From Sabellastarte sp. h YS-2021 (Eukaryota; Annelida; Polychaeta; Sabellida; Sabellidae): DNA of 64,000 bases. The position numbers and the translations under genes were made by a program. Position 1 is the first letter of the stretch. Each line of letters opens with the position of its first letter. Of the stretch, positions 1 to 11,029 are shown piece after piece. Below the pieces are notes generated by a model. The model worked only from the letters and a program-made list of their open reading frames with translations. It made no database searches and was not told the origin of the DNA. Location of the stretch: the NCBI GenBank assembly GCA_964017235.1, contig OZ024938.1, positions 45,544,332-45,608,331 of the forward strand, in the 5' to 3' direction.

Positions 1-1240
1 GCATAGCCAAACTTAAAAGTGCTTATAACTTGCTTATTATTGGTCCTACAGGTTTGGGATGGTAAAGCAACCTATAGGAAATCATGGGCCGGGAATCTTT
101 TCGTGTGGTCGCATTTGACCTTGGACTTTCTTTCAAGGTCAAACGAGGATAGGCAAACTTAAAAGTGCTCATAACTCGCTTATTATTGGTCCTAGAGGTT
201 TGGGATGGTAAAGCAACCTATAGGAAATCATGGGCTGGGAATCTTTTGGTGTGGTTGGATTTGACCTTGGACCCCTCCTTCAAGGTCAAATGAGGATACC
301 TCAACTTAAAAGTGCTTATAACTCGCTTATTATTGGTCATAGAGGTTTAGGATGGTAAACCAACCTATAGGAAATCATGGGCTGGGAGTCTTTTGGTGTG
401 GTCAGATTTGACCTTGGACCCCACCCTTCAAGGTCAAACGAGCATAGGAAAACTTAAAAGTGCTTATAACTCACTTATTATTGGTCCTAGAGGTTTTGGA
501 TGGTAAACCAACCTATAAGAAGTCATGGGCTGGGAATCTTCTGGTGTAGTCGGATTTGACCTTGGACCTCTTCTTCAAGGTCAAACAAGGATAGCCAAAC
601 ATAAAAGTGCTTATAACTTGCTTATTATTGGTCCTACAGGTTTCTGATGGTAAACCAACCTATAGGAAATCATGGGCTGGGAATCTTTTCGTGCAGTCAC
701 ATTTGACCTTGGCCTTTCCTTCAAGGTCAAACGAGAATAGGCAAACTTAAAAGTGCTCATAACTCGCTTATTATTGGTCCTAGAGGTTTGGGATGGTAAA
801 GCAACCTATAGGAAATCATGGGCTGGGAATCTTTTGGTGTGGTCGGATTTGACCTTGGACCCCTCCTTCAAGGTCAAATGAGGATACCTCAACTTAAAAG
901 TGCTTATAACTCGCTTATTATTGGTCATAGAGGTTTAGGATGGTAAACCAACCTATAGGAAATCATGGGCTGGGAGTCTTTTGGTGTGGTCAGATTTGAC
1001 CTTGGACCCCACCCTACAAGGTCAAACGAGCATAGCAAAACTTAAAAGTGCTTATAACTCGCTTATTATTGGTCCTAGAGGTTTTGGATGGTAAACCAAC
1101 CTATAAGAAGTCATGGGCTGGGAATCTTCTGGTGTGGTCGGATTTGACTTTGGGCCACTCGTTCAAGGTCAAATAAGGACAGCCAAACTTAAAAATGCTT
1201 ATAACTCGTTTATTATTGATCCCAGAGGTTTTGGTGCATT
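1..1240 (+). repeat. 147-bp satellite array with a 4-monomer, 588-bp higher-order repeat
   Basis: The anchor word caacctata recurs at 68, 214, 361, 509, 656, 802, 949 and 1097, giving steps of 146-148 bp. Monomers four apart are exactly 588 bp apart (68/656, 214/802, 361/949, 509/1097) and share private variants, for example the ataagaagtc variant in the fourth and eighth. This is a higher-order repeat of four monomers. Both strands of the monomer stay largely free of stops and the period is 49 codons, so chance open frames run through it. Confidence 0.9.
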
Positions 1241-1291
1241 GTCTTTAGGGTGGATACAATTTGCATCGGTTCTCCGATGCGCTAGGTCTAG
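1..1291 (+). mobile_element. Helentron-like (HINE/pearl-type) non-autonomous element, 3' part
   Basis: The block is an array of about 147-bp monomers that ends in a short unique 3' tail. The tail has the Helitron-type terminus: an 18-nt hairpin (arms GCATCGG/CCGATGC, positions 1263-1280), 11 nt, then CTAG ending at 1291, followed by T. The same tail occurs in inverted orientation at 11030-11090 at the end of a complete element, so this end is real. A subterminal GTGGATAC just inside the hairpin matches, inverted, the GTATCCAC at the 5' end of the sibling element, as in Helentron-associated elements. The 5' end lies before the window. No protein is encoded, so it would depend on a Helitron Rep/helicase supplied elsewhere. 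Family assignment rests on the ends and on the resemblance to pearl/HINE elements with tandem-repeat cores. Confidence 0.7.
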
Positions 1292-1716
1292 TGTATTATG
1301 TATTAACGACTTATTAATTCACTTTACACAAAGGACTTATTAAGGTTGTCACTTAATCTCATTTTTGGGTGGCAAAAATTATGAAATTTCCAAGCCTAGG
1401 GCTTGTTTTCCATTGTGGCTTAGCCCTAGGGCTTTACTCTTCATAAGTGAGCATAGACTGCACTTTTCTCCTCTAATCAACACTTCCAGACAGTTTTTCG
1501 CACTGTCATTCATACAATTCAGGTTTTTGGCTTTTTACAGGCCCAGTCTTTGGGACTGGGGCACTGTAAACGGGACTCAGACTGGTATTTCTAAAACATT
1601 CATTCTATTACTTCAAAATCCAAGAAAAATTGACTACTTCTTCCAGTCTCAGCTGTAATCCCTCCACCGAGCGGTTCAGCATTCAGTTCACATGGTAGGC
1701 TATTGTAGTGCAATGA
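1292..1716. other. Unassigned stretch without a gene
   Basis: No gene is recognised here. It contains two CTAGGGCT palindromes 25-30 bp apart, one of them a perfect 12-bp palindrome (AGCCCTAGGGCT, 1422-1433). Short open frames show no family resemblance. Confidence 0.4.
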
Positions 1717-2021
1717 AATTGAAAATTTTGATAACTTAAATGTAGCTTTCATACGCTACAAGCTTACCACATGGAACTGAAAAGAGTCCAACCCTGCCAC
1801 CCTGCTGTATTACAACTGAGGGGGTATGGTTCAAGATTGCAACAAGAAAAGGATGAATTGTGAAGAGTTCCATGAGAAGACAACCTGAGGCTGTGGCAAA
1901 CACTAAATGTCTATTTTTCTCGGATACTGATCAGGGCCTGTGGGCCGAGATCAGCATTCAGTTCCACATGGTAAGCTTGTAGCTTATAAAAGCTACATTT
2001 AAGTAATCAAAATTTTCAAAT
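1717..2021. repeat. Inverted repeat, 65-bp arms (fold-back)
   Basis: Positions 1717-1781 and 1957-2021 are near-perfect reverse complements, sharing words such as TTCAGTTCCACATGGTAAGC and AAATGTAGCTT. They are separated by about 175 bp of unrelated sequence. A shorter third copy of the outer word (cattcagttcacatggtagg) lies at about 1680. It could be a fold-back element or hairpin MITE; no clear target duplication was found. Confidence 0.65.
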
Positions 2022-2039
2022 TAGACAGATAATTTGAAC

Positions 2040-2240
2040 CTGGGAAATGATTTTTAGGTGAGTTGCGTGTAACCAACCCGTCTATTAGATTGATGTGTCT
2101 GACATCTGTCAGTCTGTCTGCCCGTCGACAATTTTGTTTCCAGACTCTAACTCGAAAACGCTTTGTCCGATCGAATTCAAACTTGACAGGGAGATAGATC
2201 AGCATCATAGCTAGGTTGCTTTTGAAATTGCAAATTTAAT
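2040..2240. repeat. Tandem repeat monomer(s), left of the DIRS-like insertion
   Basis: This carries the same words (gtctgtctgtc, tccagactctaactcgaaaac, acttgacagggagatagatca, agctaggttgct) as the array at 5700-6620. The two are separated only by the DIRS-like fossil, which therefore looks inserted into this array. Confidence 0.7.
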
Positions 2241-2941
2241 AAGTAAACAAAATTTTTATAAGTTAATACCCTATCCAATGGACAGGCAAGGCCCACCCAT
2301 CCAGCCCTGCTATCAGCTTACTAGGGGTCTTCATATGTTTACCAAGGTCTGTGTATGCTGGAGACAAGTTTGGTGGGATGTGGTTCTCACCAACCAGTCG
2401 TCTAGGTACAGGTGGATTCTTATACCCCTCTGTAAAGCCATCAGTTTGACCTCATTGGCCACCACTGTGAACAGGCCAAAGGGTAGGACTTTGAACTGGT
2501 AGGACCGACCCTGGATGTGAAAATGCATGTACTTCCTGGACTGACTGTGGATTGGTATATGGATACATGTAGAGAGTACAGGTACTTGCCAGATACATGT
2601 AGAGTCCTTCACCCTGGCTACATTTAAAAGACAATAATTGTCATTTCTTCTTCTTTGAACCCTTGGTCGGCTTCTGGGTGAAGTTTGAGGCTTTGCTATG
2701 ACCTTTCTGTCCTAGTTGCCGGTCTCGAATTTGCTTCCAGACCGGTGTAGTGGACTTCCCGTCTGGTAGCTGTGTTGATCTGCCACTTGAGGAAGCGTAT
2801 GAGTGGAAACGACCGGGCTTCCTGTGTGAACTGCCAGAAGAACGTCTCTCCTCAGTATGGGAGATTTCATCTTCAGCCTTGATCAGTAAATTGTCTGGAA
2901 ACAGTGAATGAAGAACCGGTGCTGTACATAAGGCAGTAAAG

Positions 2942-3314
2942 TAGTGTTGGTATCGAATAATAATATCTATATTGATATCAAACCATATTTTTGCTTCTGT
3001 ATCGATTGATATTGAAATATCGGGTCATGGGTGTTTTCCGGGAGAGAGCTTCCAAACCCTTTCCCGAGTTTTAGAAGTTTCTCGAAACATAAACAAATAT
3101 GGCATTTCCAGTTTAGTGGTAAGTGTAATTTGACAAAAAATGATAGGAAAACCAATACATTTCTCAAATTTTAAATTTTTTGAAAGGAAAACAGCTTAAT
3201 TGCGTCTGTTTAGTAGTATGTTTTGATATTGATATTGTACCCTACATTATCGATATCAGTATATTTAGCACAGCTCGATAAATATTTCAATATCGATAAA
3301 CAATACCAGCACTA
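2942..3314. mobile_element. hAT-type MITE, 373 bp, with 8-bp target duplication
   Basis: The terminal inverted repeats begin TAGTGTTGGTATCGA on the left and TAGTGCTGGTATTG on the right (reverse complement). The element is flanked on both sides by the identical 8-bp word CAGTAAAG (2934-2941 and 3315-3322), the duplication length of hAT transposases. The inside is AT-rich with many ATCGAT-like words and no coding potential. It lies inside the DIRS-like fossil, so it is younger than that insertion. Confidence 0.85.
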
Positions 3315-3584
3315 CAGTAAAGGTATCTGGCTTTACTCCACTACGTATGAACTCCAGGTAGCTGTCTACGTGCCAGAGTGAGATTAGCCATGCTGATAAA
3401 AATTCCCTCTGAGAGATCCTGCATAGTATGCTGCAAGGCTTGAGAGATTGACCGGTTGAAGGTCACCAAATATTCTAGTTCTTCACTGCCTGCTGCATTC
3501 TTTCTGCTGCCTTGCCCTTAGTCTTGTCCACACGTAGTGTCTTCAAGTGTGTAACCATAGGGTCCTGTACTTTTGTCAAACATC

Positions 3585-3878
3585 CCGTTCAACAGCCAGG
3601 GTCATATTGGGACAGGTCCTCAGCATTTACTGCTTTACTACCAATTATCGGGGGCCACGGTAGCAGAGTGGTAACACTCTCGCCTCCTACCTCTGAGGCC
3701 GGGGATCGATCCCCATACGGTCTCAAGTGGGAAAGCTGGTAGTTGCTTGCTGCTGGTCGGCAGTTTACAGTACACAACCCTAGCGAACTCTATGTACTGG
3801 TTTCCTCTGCCCTTCCAACTACCCATCGTGATATGACCTGTACAGTGTTGAAAGTGACGTTAAACCCCAAATAAACAA
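3585..3878 (+). mobile_element. tRNA-derived SINE (family A), with 14-bp flanking repeat
   Basis: A Pol III-type head begins near 3650 with an A-box-like TAGCAGAGTGGTAA and a B-box-like GGATCGATCCC. The family body follows (gctggtagttgcttgctg, tggtttcctctgcccttcc, gtgatatgacctgtacagtg, gtgacgttaaaccccaaataaa). The word TTTTGTCAAACATC flanks the insert at 3571-3584 and 3879-3892 and is a plausible target-site duplication. About 65 bp between the left copy and the SINE head is not seen in the other family members of this window and may be an older or transduced segment. It is not a functional tRNA gene. Confidence 0.75.
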
Positions 3879-5699
3879 TTTTGTCAAACATCTTGACAGA
3901 CCAGCAGTCTGGTTACACATCACAGACTGTTCCCGGAATGCTCTCTCCCACTGCCTTAAAGTGTCCTGGCTGAAAGGATGGGAGGCTGGGGCAGAGGGCA
4001 AACTACGTCTGGCCACTCTGCAGAAGGTGCTGTTCAACTTTGCCGGTTCCGGAGACCAGTTACACACTGTAGTTGAAGCAGATTTTTTTTGTCTGTGTGC
4101 ATGTCATACCACTTTGATGATCTGGGTGGCTTGACAAACTGGTCAGGTAGCAGTCCACCAGTCTCAGTGTTTCTAGAAGGGTACAAGAAACAGTCTGGTT
4201 CACTCTCTCAAATTTTCGACACAGCCACTCATCCACCAGTAGTTTGACAGACACTTTACCGGATGGCGTGACTCTGGAACCAGCAAATGGGTTATCATCC
4301 AGGGAAGAAGAAGTGCTGTCGAAATCAGGGATCTGATGGCAGCCCATGAATGATCTGACCCATCTTATTGTCTCTCTGTAGTTGGCTTCTTAAGAGAGGT
4401 CCAGGTCAGTAGCATTTTCAGGTAGTTCACCCTGGACGTTAACCCTAGCTGGTGCAGCCTGTTTCCTATCCAGCTCTGGCTCACTCTCAGATTCACCTTC
4501 AATCTCCACAGCTCTTCCACCGGCAAGTGACTGGTCTAGCTGAGCAGGATCATTACCGGTTGGCAGCACTTCAGGACCTGTACCGGGAGCCTGTAGAGGC
4601 TGGGTGGCTGTCCCTGCACCAGGAGCCTGTAAAGGCTCGGTTCCTGTCTGCACCGGGAGCCTGTAAAGGGTGGATGGCTACATCAGAGGTACCAGGACCC
4701 TGAACAGGGCGGGTAGCACACTTACTGACATCCTGCACAGCTTTCATACCGGGAACCTCTAGCGGAGGTTGGGTAGCAGACAACTGGACAGCTTTACCGG
4801 TGGTCTGTACAAGAGTGGGTCCGGTATCCTCAGTGACCAAACCAGCAGACACAACACTTGAAGATGCACCCGGATCAAAAAAGGGATTTTCTCTGGTCAC
4901 CACAGTTGAAGATCTCACAGGTTCTACCGGCACAAAAAACAACTTACTAAGAAGCAAAGCTTCAAGTCGCGAAAACCTCTCACTCCACTTGTTATCTAGA
5001 CTTCTCAGGTCTTCAGAGGTAGGTTTACTGCTGTGCTAGGAGAGCCATCAGAACGCTTATTCTTCTTGGTAGGTGTTGATTCAACAGAAGATGGCTCGTC
5101 TGAGTGTACTCGTCCCAACAGAGTAACATCTGAAGGGTCCCCGAGAGTGGGGGTAGCACTACTGGTAGTTTCTGTCATATTCTTCAGCTCTCCACGTTCT
5201 TTCCTGGATTTGTAGGTCAGGGTGGCCAATTGTTGAACTTGAGCAGGCGTAAAAGCCTTACAAATCTGGCATTCAAGTTTCTTGACACAGGGATCCTCTC
5301 CCACCCCCTTATCCCTACATCTGGCACACTTCTTGTGGTTGTTGAACAGAGCCATCACGTGCCCGCAAGCTCCTCTTTTCTGCCCAAGAGAAGACATGAT
5401 GATAGAACTCGTAGAAGTAAGGAAATGAACTTAAAAGTTCATAAAATGGATCAATTTGTTGATAAATTTCAAAAACGTCTCTGTAGAAAACACGTCTGTA
5501 CACTCCATGCGCCCCCCCAAAAAATGCTATGTCATGCTGTCTAGACAGGAAGGAAGTACAATGCGCCACCTAGTGAATGTACACTCCATGACCGGTCCTG
5601 CCGGTAGTATATACAGGATGTCTTTTCTGGCGTTTGGCGGGACCGGTCGCGCCGACTGGTAAAGCAATTGTCCATTGGATAGGATGTATTAACGCAATA

Positions 5700-6620
5700 A
5701 ACATGGCATAATTCTATCCGCTTATTTGTCCGTTTTTCATCTGTCAACATTCAAATTCAAACTTCACAGGGAGATAGATCACAATCATAGCTAGGTTGCT
5801 TTCGAAATCGGTGTAATTCAATCTGTTCGTTTGTCTATTTTATCTGCCAACATTTTAATTTCTGGAAGCTAACTCAAAAACACTTTGACCAATCAAATAT
5901 AAAACTTGACAGGGAGATAGATCACCATCATGGCTATGTTGCTTTCGAAATTGGTGTTATTCCGTCTGTTCATTTGTCAGTTTGTCTGTGTCAACATTTT
6001 AGTTTCCGGACTCTAACTCGTAAACGCTTTTTCCGATCGAATTCTAACTTGACAGGGAGATCGATCACCATCATAGCTCGGTTACTTTCGAAATTGGTGT
6101 AATTTTTGTCTGTCCGCCAACATTTTCGTTTCCAGATTCTAACTCAAAAACACCTTGTGCAATTGAATTCAAACTTGACAGGGAGATCGATCATCATCAT
6201 AGCTAGTTTCCTTTCAAAATTGGTGTAATTTCGTCAGTTTGTTCGCCCATTTGTCTGTCTGTCTGTCTGTCAACATTTTCGTTTAAGGACTCTAACTCGA
6301 TTACACCTTGTGCAATTGAATTCAAACATGACAGGGCGATAGATCACCATCGTAGCTAGTTTGCTTTCGAAATTGGTGTAATTTTGTCAGTTTGTTTGTC
6401 CACTTGTCTGTCTGTCAACATTTTTGTTTCCAGATTGTGACTCAAAAATGCTTTGTCCAATTGAACACAAAAAGTCACAGGGAAATATATCACCATCATA
6501 GCTAAGTTGCTGTTGAAATTGTTGTAATTCCATCCCTTGGTTTGTCCGTTTTTGTCTCCATCAACATTTCTGTTTCCACATTCTAATTGCTGGGGGCATT
6601 TCTGACCCTCTTGTTTAATC
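5700..6620. repeat. Tandem array of 126-152-bp monomers
   Basis: The anchor acttgacaggg (or close variants) recurs at about 5761, 5904, 6047, 6173, 6325 and 6472, with steps of 143, 143, 126, 152 and 147 bp. Each unit has a gtctgtctgtc-rich stretch, then ttccagactctaactc, then tagatcaccatcatagct. Monomers are diverged, so the array is old. A left portion lies at 2040-2240. Confidence 0.85.
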
Positions 6621-8534
6621 AATTGATTCATAAGCAATATTGGAGGTGTTGGGCATTGGCAGAGGTGTGCACTCTCTGAGTGCTCTTGCAGTAATGGTAA
6701 TCAAACACCACACCCTTTAAAATATGATTAAACCTGAATTTATTAGCAACAGATCTTTTCAGCTCCCTTCAATTTGAGGAGGGGTTTAGGATCCCCGATA
6801 AAAATTAAATTTCTTTATATAAGTTTTACATTGATATTTCAAGGCAGTAATACTGTGATAAAGTATATTGTATCAACTGACATTGGAGAAATGTCAAAAT
6901 TAATAAATAGTTACACAGAGGAGGAATAAAATGACTTAGTTGGAAGTATTGAATTCATTTGTGCATTAATATTTTTTGCATATTTTTTCTTTTCTTTACA
7001 ACAGTGCATAAAAAGTGATTTTTACAAATGAAAAGGAGAGTGCTTTTTCCATCAATTTGAAATAAAACCTATTCCCAGATGCTTTGCATGATGGGGTATG
7101 CCATATAATCAATCCAATGGAGTTGTTATCTATAGCCTGCGGTTATGTAGATGAAGTGTGACAAGAAAGGGTGTGAGATTTCCAGGGACTAAGATGCAGG
7201 AGTGTGCAGTAAATTGAGAGTATGAAGGGAAATGATTAGAATGTACCCAATATCACCACATACATTAGCTTTATGTGTTTGAGGATGAGATAGCCAATGG
7301 AGATTTTGTAGTCTTGCACAAGACCTTTGGTTCATTAGTTTTCTATGTATTTCTTTAGTACTGTTAGTTTCAGTTTACAATTAGCTTCAGTTTTGTACAG
7401 GCTATGCTTCTATATGCCAGATATAAGGATTTATGTTTTTGTCAAATATCGCAAATGTAGAGATGCTACTGGTTTTTTAGTTGAGTAGAAATATCATATA
7501 GATAGGAACAGTCAGATTATTGTTTGAACAGAAAGTATAAATAGTAAAGGACAGGAAAATATAGTTATTGTGACTTTGAATAATATACAGTGATAGTTTG
7601 CATAATAGCTCAACTTATAGGTTAAAATACAGAATATAGAATAGTGACATTGTTAAAACTGGGAAAGTGTAATCTGGAATTATAAGATTGACAGTATAAT
7701 TGAACATACTGATAGCAATTAAAAACAGTACATGATTAAAGTGTGACATTTCAAACCATGACATTAGTATCTGTAGGGTATATTTATCTAAATAAACCTA
7801 TGTGTATATATTCCATCACCATTAAACATTTAAATTAGTTAATGGTTGTTTTTCATTCAAACGCTTCCACTGCATATAAAATAGACAGATATTAATTCCA
7901 AACCTATTTTTGATTCCCCACCATTTCGCTTGTTTGGATTTACCTAAAACAGTAGCATTTTTATGGATGATACTTTTAAAATCATTTTACAAGTTAGTGT
8001 TTCGAAGTTTTTAAATTGGTACTATAGGGCAGTAAGACTGTGGCAAATTATGCTGTATTAACTTTTATTGTGATAGTATCAGAATTAATAAAATTTAATT
8101 AGAGGAATAGAATTACTTTTGTTGAAAGTATTTTATTCATTTGTGCACTGCTTGCCATTTTGGATATTTGTTTACTTTATAACAATACATGCATAAGTGA
8201 AAGTTTTATAAGTAAAAAAGAGAGTGCATTTTCCATTCATTTGTTTGTGATTTGGCTCTTCCCAGATGTTTTGCATGATGTGGTACATGGGTATGCAAGA
8301 TAAACAATGGAGTTGCTATCTTTAGCCAGTGATTTATTTACATGAAGTGTGATAAGAAAGGGGGTGTTTTCCAGTGACTGAAGGACTAAAATGCACAGCT
8401 GCTTGCAATAACATTACTCTGCACTATTACAACAAAGATCATGATATATAGAGAGTGAATTATCTTCAAACTTGAACACCAGAGTTTGTATGGTAGTGTG
8501 TGCATGTGGTAAACTAGATGGTTGAAGTTTCTAA
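6621..8534. repeat. Gene-free AT-rich stretch with a diverged direct duplication
   Basis: No gene is recognised. Segments at about 6820-7220 and 8000-8400 are related in direct orientation. They share in order ggcagtaa-actgtg, attcatttgtgca, agagtgc-ttttccat, cccagatg-tttgcatgatg, caatggagttg-tatct and atgaagtgtga. Spacing is about 1.18 kb and identity is visibly well below 90%. This may be an old duplication or two copies of one dispersed repeat. Confidence 0.6.
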
Positions 8535-9130
8535 TAGGGCTGTTCCACCTTGGCGATAATGCTTTACAATAGGCTTACATCCATGTGAATTGTCAGTTCA
8601 GAAGGTGGAGCTTTTCAATTGTAATAATCATAAAGCCATCGTGTAGGAAGCTATGGAACTTCCACAGTCTGTCCGATTGGATGCATTCATAAGTCCATTG
8701 GGAACAGTGTACAACAGTAATAAACTGTTTGTAATTATCGCAAACTGCTCCTTATCAAATCCATATCACCTTAAACCCATCTTAAACCTAGCTTTCACTC
8801 ATAAAATCACCTTTTTGACCTTACAGTGATCTTAAACATATCTTAAAAGTCACAAAGCAACATTTTCCATGTTACAGTGATTAAGCCTATCTTTTCCCAT
8901 CTTAAATCTATCTTTAACGTTTGTAAAGCTATCATAAACTATCATGACTTATCAAACTTTTTGGGAACCTATGTGGTAATCTCAAGATCACTTGTAAAGT
9001 TATCAGGTATTAAACCTATCTTTACCTATCTTAAACCTATCTCAAATTACACCTAGGGATTGTAAATAACTTATTTTTTTCCAATCAGGAGGCAGGTTTA
9101 TGATTGGATCACCAGAATGGAACAGCCTTA
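8535..9130. mobile_element. Harbinger-type MITE, 596 bp, TAA target duplication
   Basis: The left end reads TAGGGCTGTTCCACC and the right end, reverse-complemented, TAAGGCTGTTCCATT. Both are flanked by TAA (8532-8534 and 9131-9133), the duplication made by PIF/Harbinger transposases. The CTGTTCCACC core of the terminus is shared with the autonomous Harbinger at 47709-52674, although the rest of the termini differ. The inside is non-coding, with many degenerate copies of TATCTTAAACCTATCTT between 8760 and 9060, possibly subterminal binding sites. Confidence 0.75.
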
Positions 9131-9133
9131 TAA

Positions 9134-10160
9134 AGGTCATCCCACATATGAGTTGTTAACCAGGCAACACCACAAGTACTTAGGACTAATTCATTATCAT
9201 GTAAAGCTCTTTTCAGTATCCAGTATTTTGTGGGTTATCAGATGGCAGTTCAAATCATGTCTGTTCCTTGTGTGTTTATGAATGGGAGAAGCAAATGAAC
9301 AAAAAAAAAATGGAGTTGAGAAATATAAAAAAATGGATTTAACATAAAAAACAAAAGGCAACTACAGAGGTTAGATAAATTTTTATACTTTTGAATGTGT
9401 CAAATGCTATTGTTCAGAACTTAATAAATATACAATTAGTTATTCTGCCGCTGAAATTTTAGATATTGTAATTAAAAATATTCTACTAATATATTTTATT
9501 ATGTAATGTTCTGTGTTATTTTTCTGATGGAAAAGCTGGTGTATTTATACTGAAGTGTTTCAATCACTTGTGTTATCACTTCAGTTATTTTTAGTTTATT
9601 TCTGAATGTCATCATTAGATATTCTATATTCTGGTTATTGTATATACAATCATCTGTGGTAGCTTCATGTTCACATTTTCACCTATCCTGCAAAATGTAA
9701 AATGTGTCTATAACCTCACTCGTTCCACCTCATTCCAAAAGTATCATTCTGAATTTTTCATTTTGGTAGGGCTTTAACACAGGTATTGTTAAATTGTAAA
9801 TTATTGAGTACTATTAGGGATGTTAAATGTTTATGTGTCTCATATTATTGTCATTTCTCACTTTATTTGCCATCCCCTACTTTATTTTTCTCTATTGTCC
9901 AGGAGGATGAAACTACCACAAATAATTGTAGCATATGGATAATTCTGAAAAACCATTTCTGGCATATGTCATTATGTTGGTCATTTTTATTATATACATT
10001 AACTTAAACTTTTTATGTCAGCTGACTTGTCAGTCAGCTGACATTATGGCATCACTCTGCGGTGTCCGCATCCGCATATGGGTTCGCATGAACAACTTCT
10101 CCTCCAAAACTACAAGGCCTAGAGACATGCTGTTTTTTTTAAAGGATACTTTATCTATCA
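9134..10160. other. Gene-free AT-rich stretch
   Basis: No gene, RNA or repeat family is recognised. There is a short A-run at 9300 and an imperfect palindrome (tcagctgacttgtcagtcagctga) near 10018. Short open frames at 9786-10207 are AT-rich and resemble nothing known. Confidence 0.4.
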
Positions 10161-10894
10161 AGGATGAAAAGTGCAACTCAAAAACTATTGCATTTAGAGA
10201 ACTTTGAATAAATAGGTTATTCAGCTTGTTTTAGCTCATTGCATAGTCGAGTAATAGCTACCTTGAGGTTATCACTGTTGAGTAAATTGCGTCTATCTTC
10301 AAAACTGTTGCATTAGAGTATTTTGTTAAATATGTTTTTCATGTACTTTTCCGGTTGCTCATTGCATAGCTGAGTAACAGTTAATCTCAGGTTCTCACTG
10401 TTGAGTAAATCAGTTGTATCTTGGAAACTATTGCATTTAGAGTATTTTGTTTTAATATGTTGTTCACCTACTTTATGGGCGGCTGTAACATAGTGAAATT
10501 ACAGACCTGTAAGTCATGGCACAGCTAAGCAATAGCTACATTCAGGCTCTCACTGTTGGGTAAATCAGTTGCAACTGGAAAACTATTGCATTTAGAGTAT
10601 TTTCTTTAAATATGTTGTTAACCTTAGCTTTCTGGTCAGCTATAACGTAGCAAAGTTGAAGACTTGTAGGTCATTACATAGCTGAACAATAACCACTTTG
10701 AGGCTTTCTCTGTTGATTACATCAGCTGTAACTATAACTATTGCATTTAAAGAATTTTATTTAGAGTATGTTATTCATCTACCTTTGGGTCAGTTATAAC
10801 ATAGTAAAATTACAGACCTGTAGCTCATTGCATAGCCGAGTAATAGCTACTTTGAGGTTCACACTTCAGTAAATCAGTTGTAATTTGAAAACTA
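10160..10894. repeat. Tandem array of 120-155-bp units
   Basis: The phrase aactattgcattta recurs at about 10183, 10303, 10425, 10580, 10735 and 10888. The first steps are about 120 bp and the last three about 154 bp; the longer units carry an extra ~32 bp (taacatagtgaaattacag-like). The array ends abruptly at 10894, where it joins a 147-bp satellite monomer in mid-word. Confidence 0.8.
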
Positions 10895-11029
10895 TTGCAA
10901 AAGTGCTTATAATTCACTTATTATTGGCCCTAGAGATTGGAAATGTGAAACCAATCTGTAGGAAATCATGGGCTAGGAATCTTTTGATGTTGTCAGATTT
11001 CACCTTGGACACCCTCCTTCAAAGTTAAA
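10895..11029 (+). repeat. Older 147-bp satellite monomer, left half of an interrupted copy
   Basis: This is a diverged plus-strand monomer (aaaagtgcttataattcactta...). It breaks off after ccttcaaagttaaa at 11029, exactly where the inverted Helentron-like element begins, and resumes at 13127 with caaggataggcaaa. Joining the flanks restores the normal monomer word order. Confidence 0.8.

Larger units (their letters stand above)
2262..5693 (-). mobile_element. DIRS-like tyrosine-recombinase retroelement, broken fossil
   Basis: Read on the minus strand, the block holds a gag-like first region (about 5400 down to 2650) whose start has the Cys/His-rich signature of DIRS-type ORF1 proteins (words HVMALFNNHKKCARCRDKG and CQICKAFTP). 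A short reverse transcriptase remnant follows at about 2610-2280 with the DIRS-style words LPFGL and IHLYLDDWLVR. The ends carry short inverted repeats (2262-2284 and 5669-5693; GTTAATAC...CCTATCCAATGGACA). It is incomplete, with most of the RT, RNase H and recombinase portions missing, and it has several breaks. A hAT MITE and a SINE are nested inside, so it is old. Treated as a fossil; family assignment is by motif recognition only. Confidence 0.65.

Noticed and set aside
3650-3720. tRNA gene candidates at SINE heads (also 34375, 37740 inverted and 57680)
   Set aside because: Box A/B words are followed by a shared SINE body and an A-rich tail, with target duplications in two cases. They are tRNA-derived SINEs, not tRNA genes.
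4390-5569. Plus-strand open frames opposite the DIRS-like first region
   Set aside because: They are antisense shadows of the minus-strand fossil and show no family signature.
9786-10207. Two overlapping short open frames with a hydrophobic stretch
   Set aside because: The hydrophobicity follows from AT-rich codons. There is no start context, homology or splice structure.
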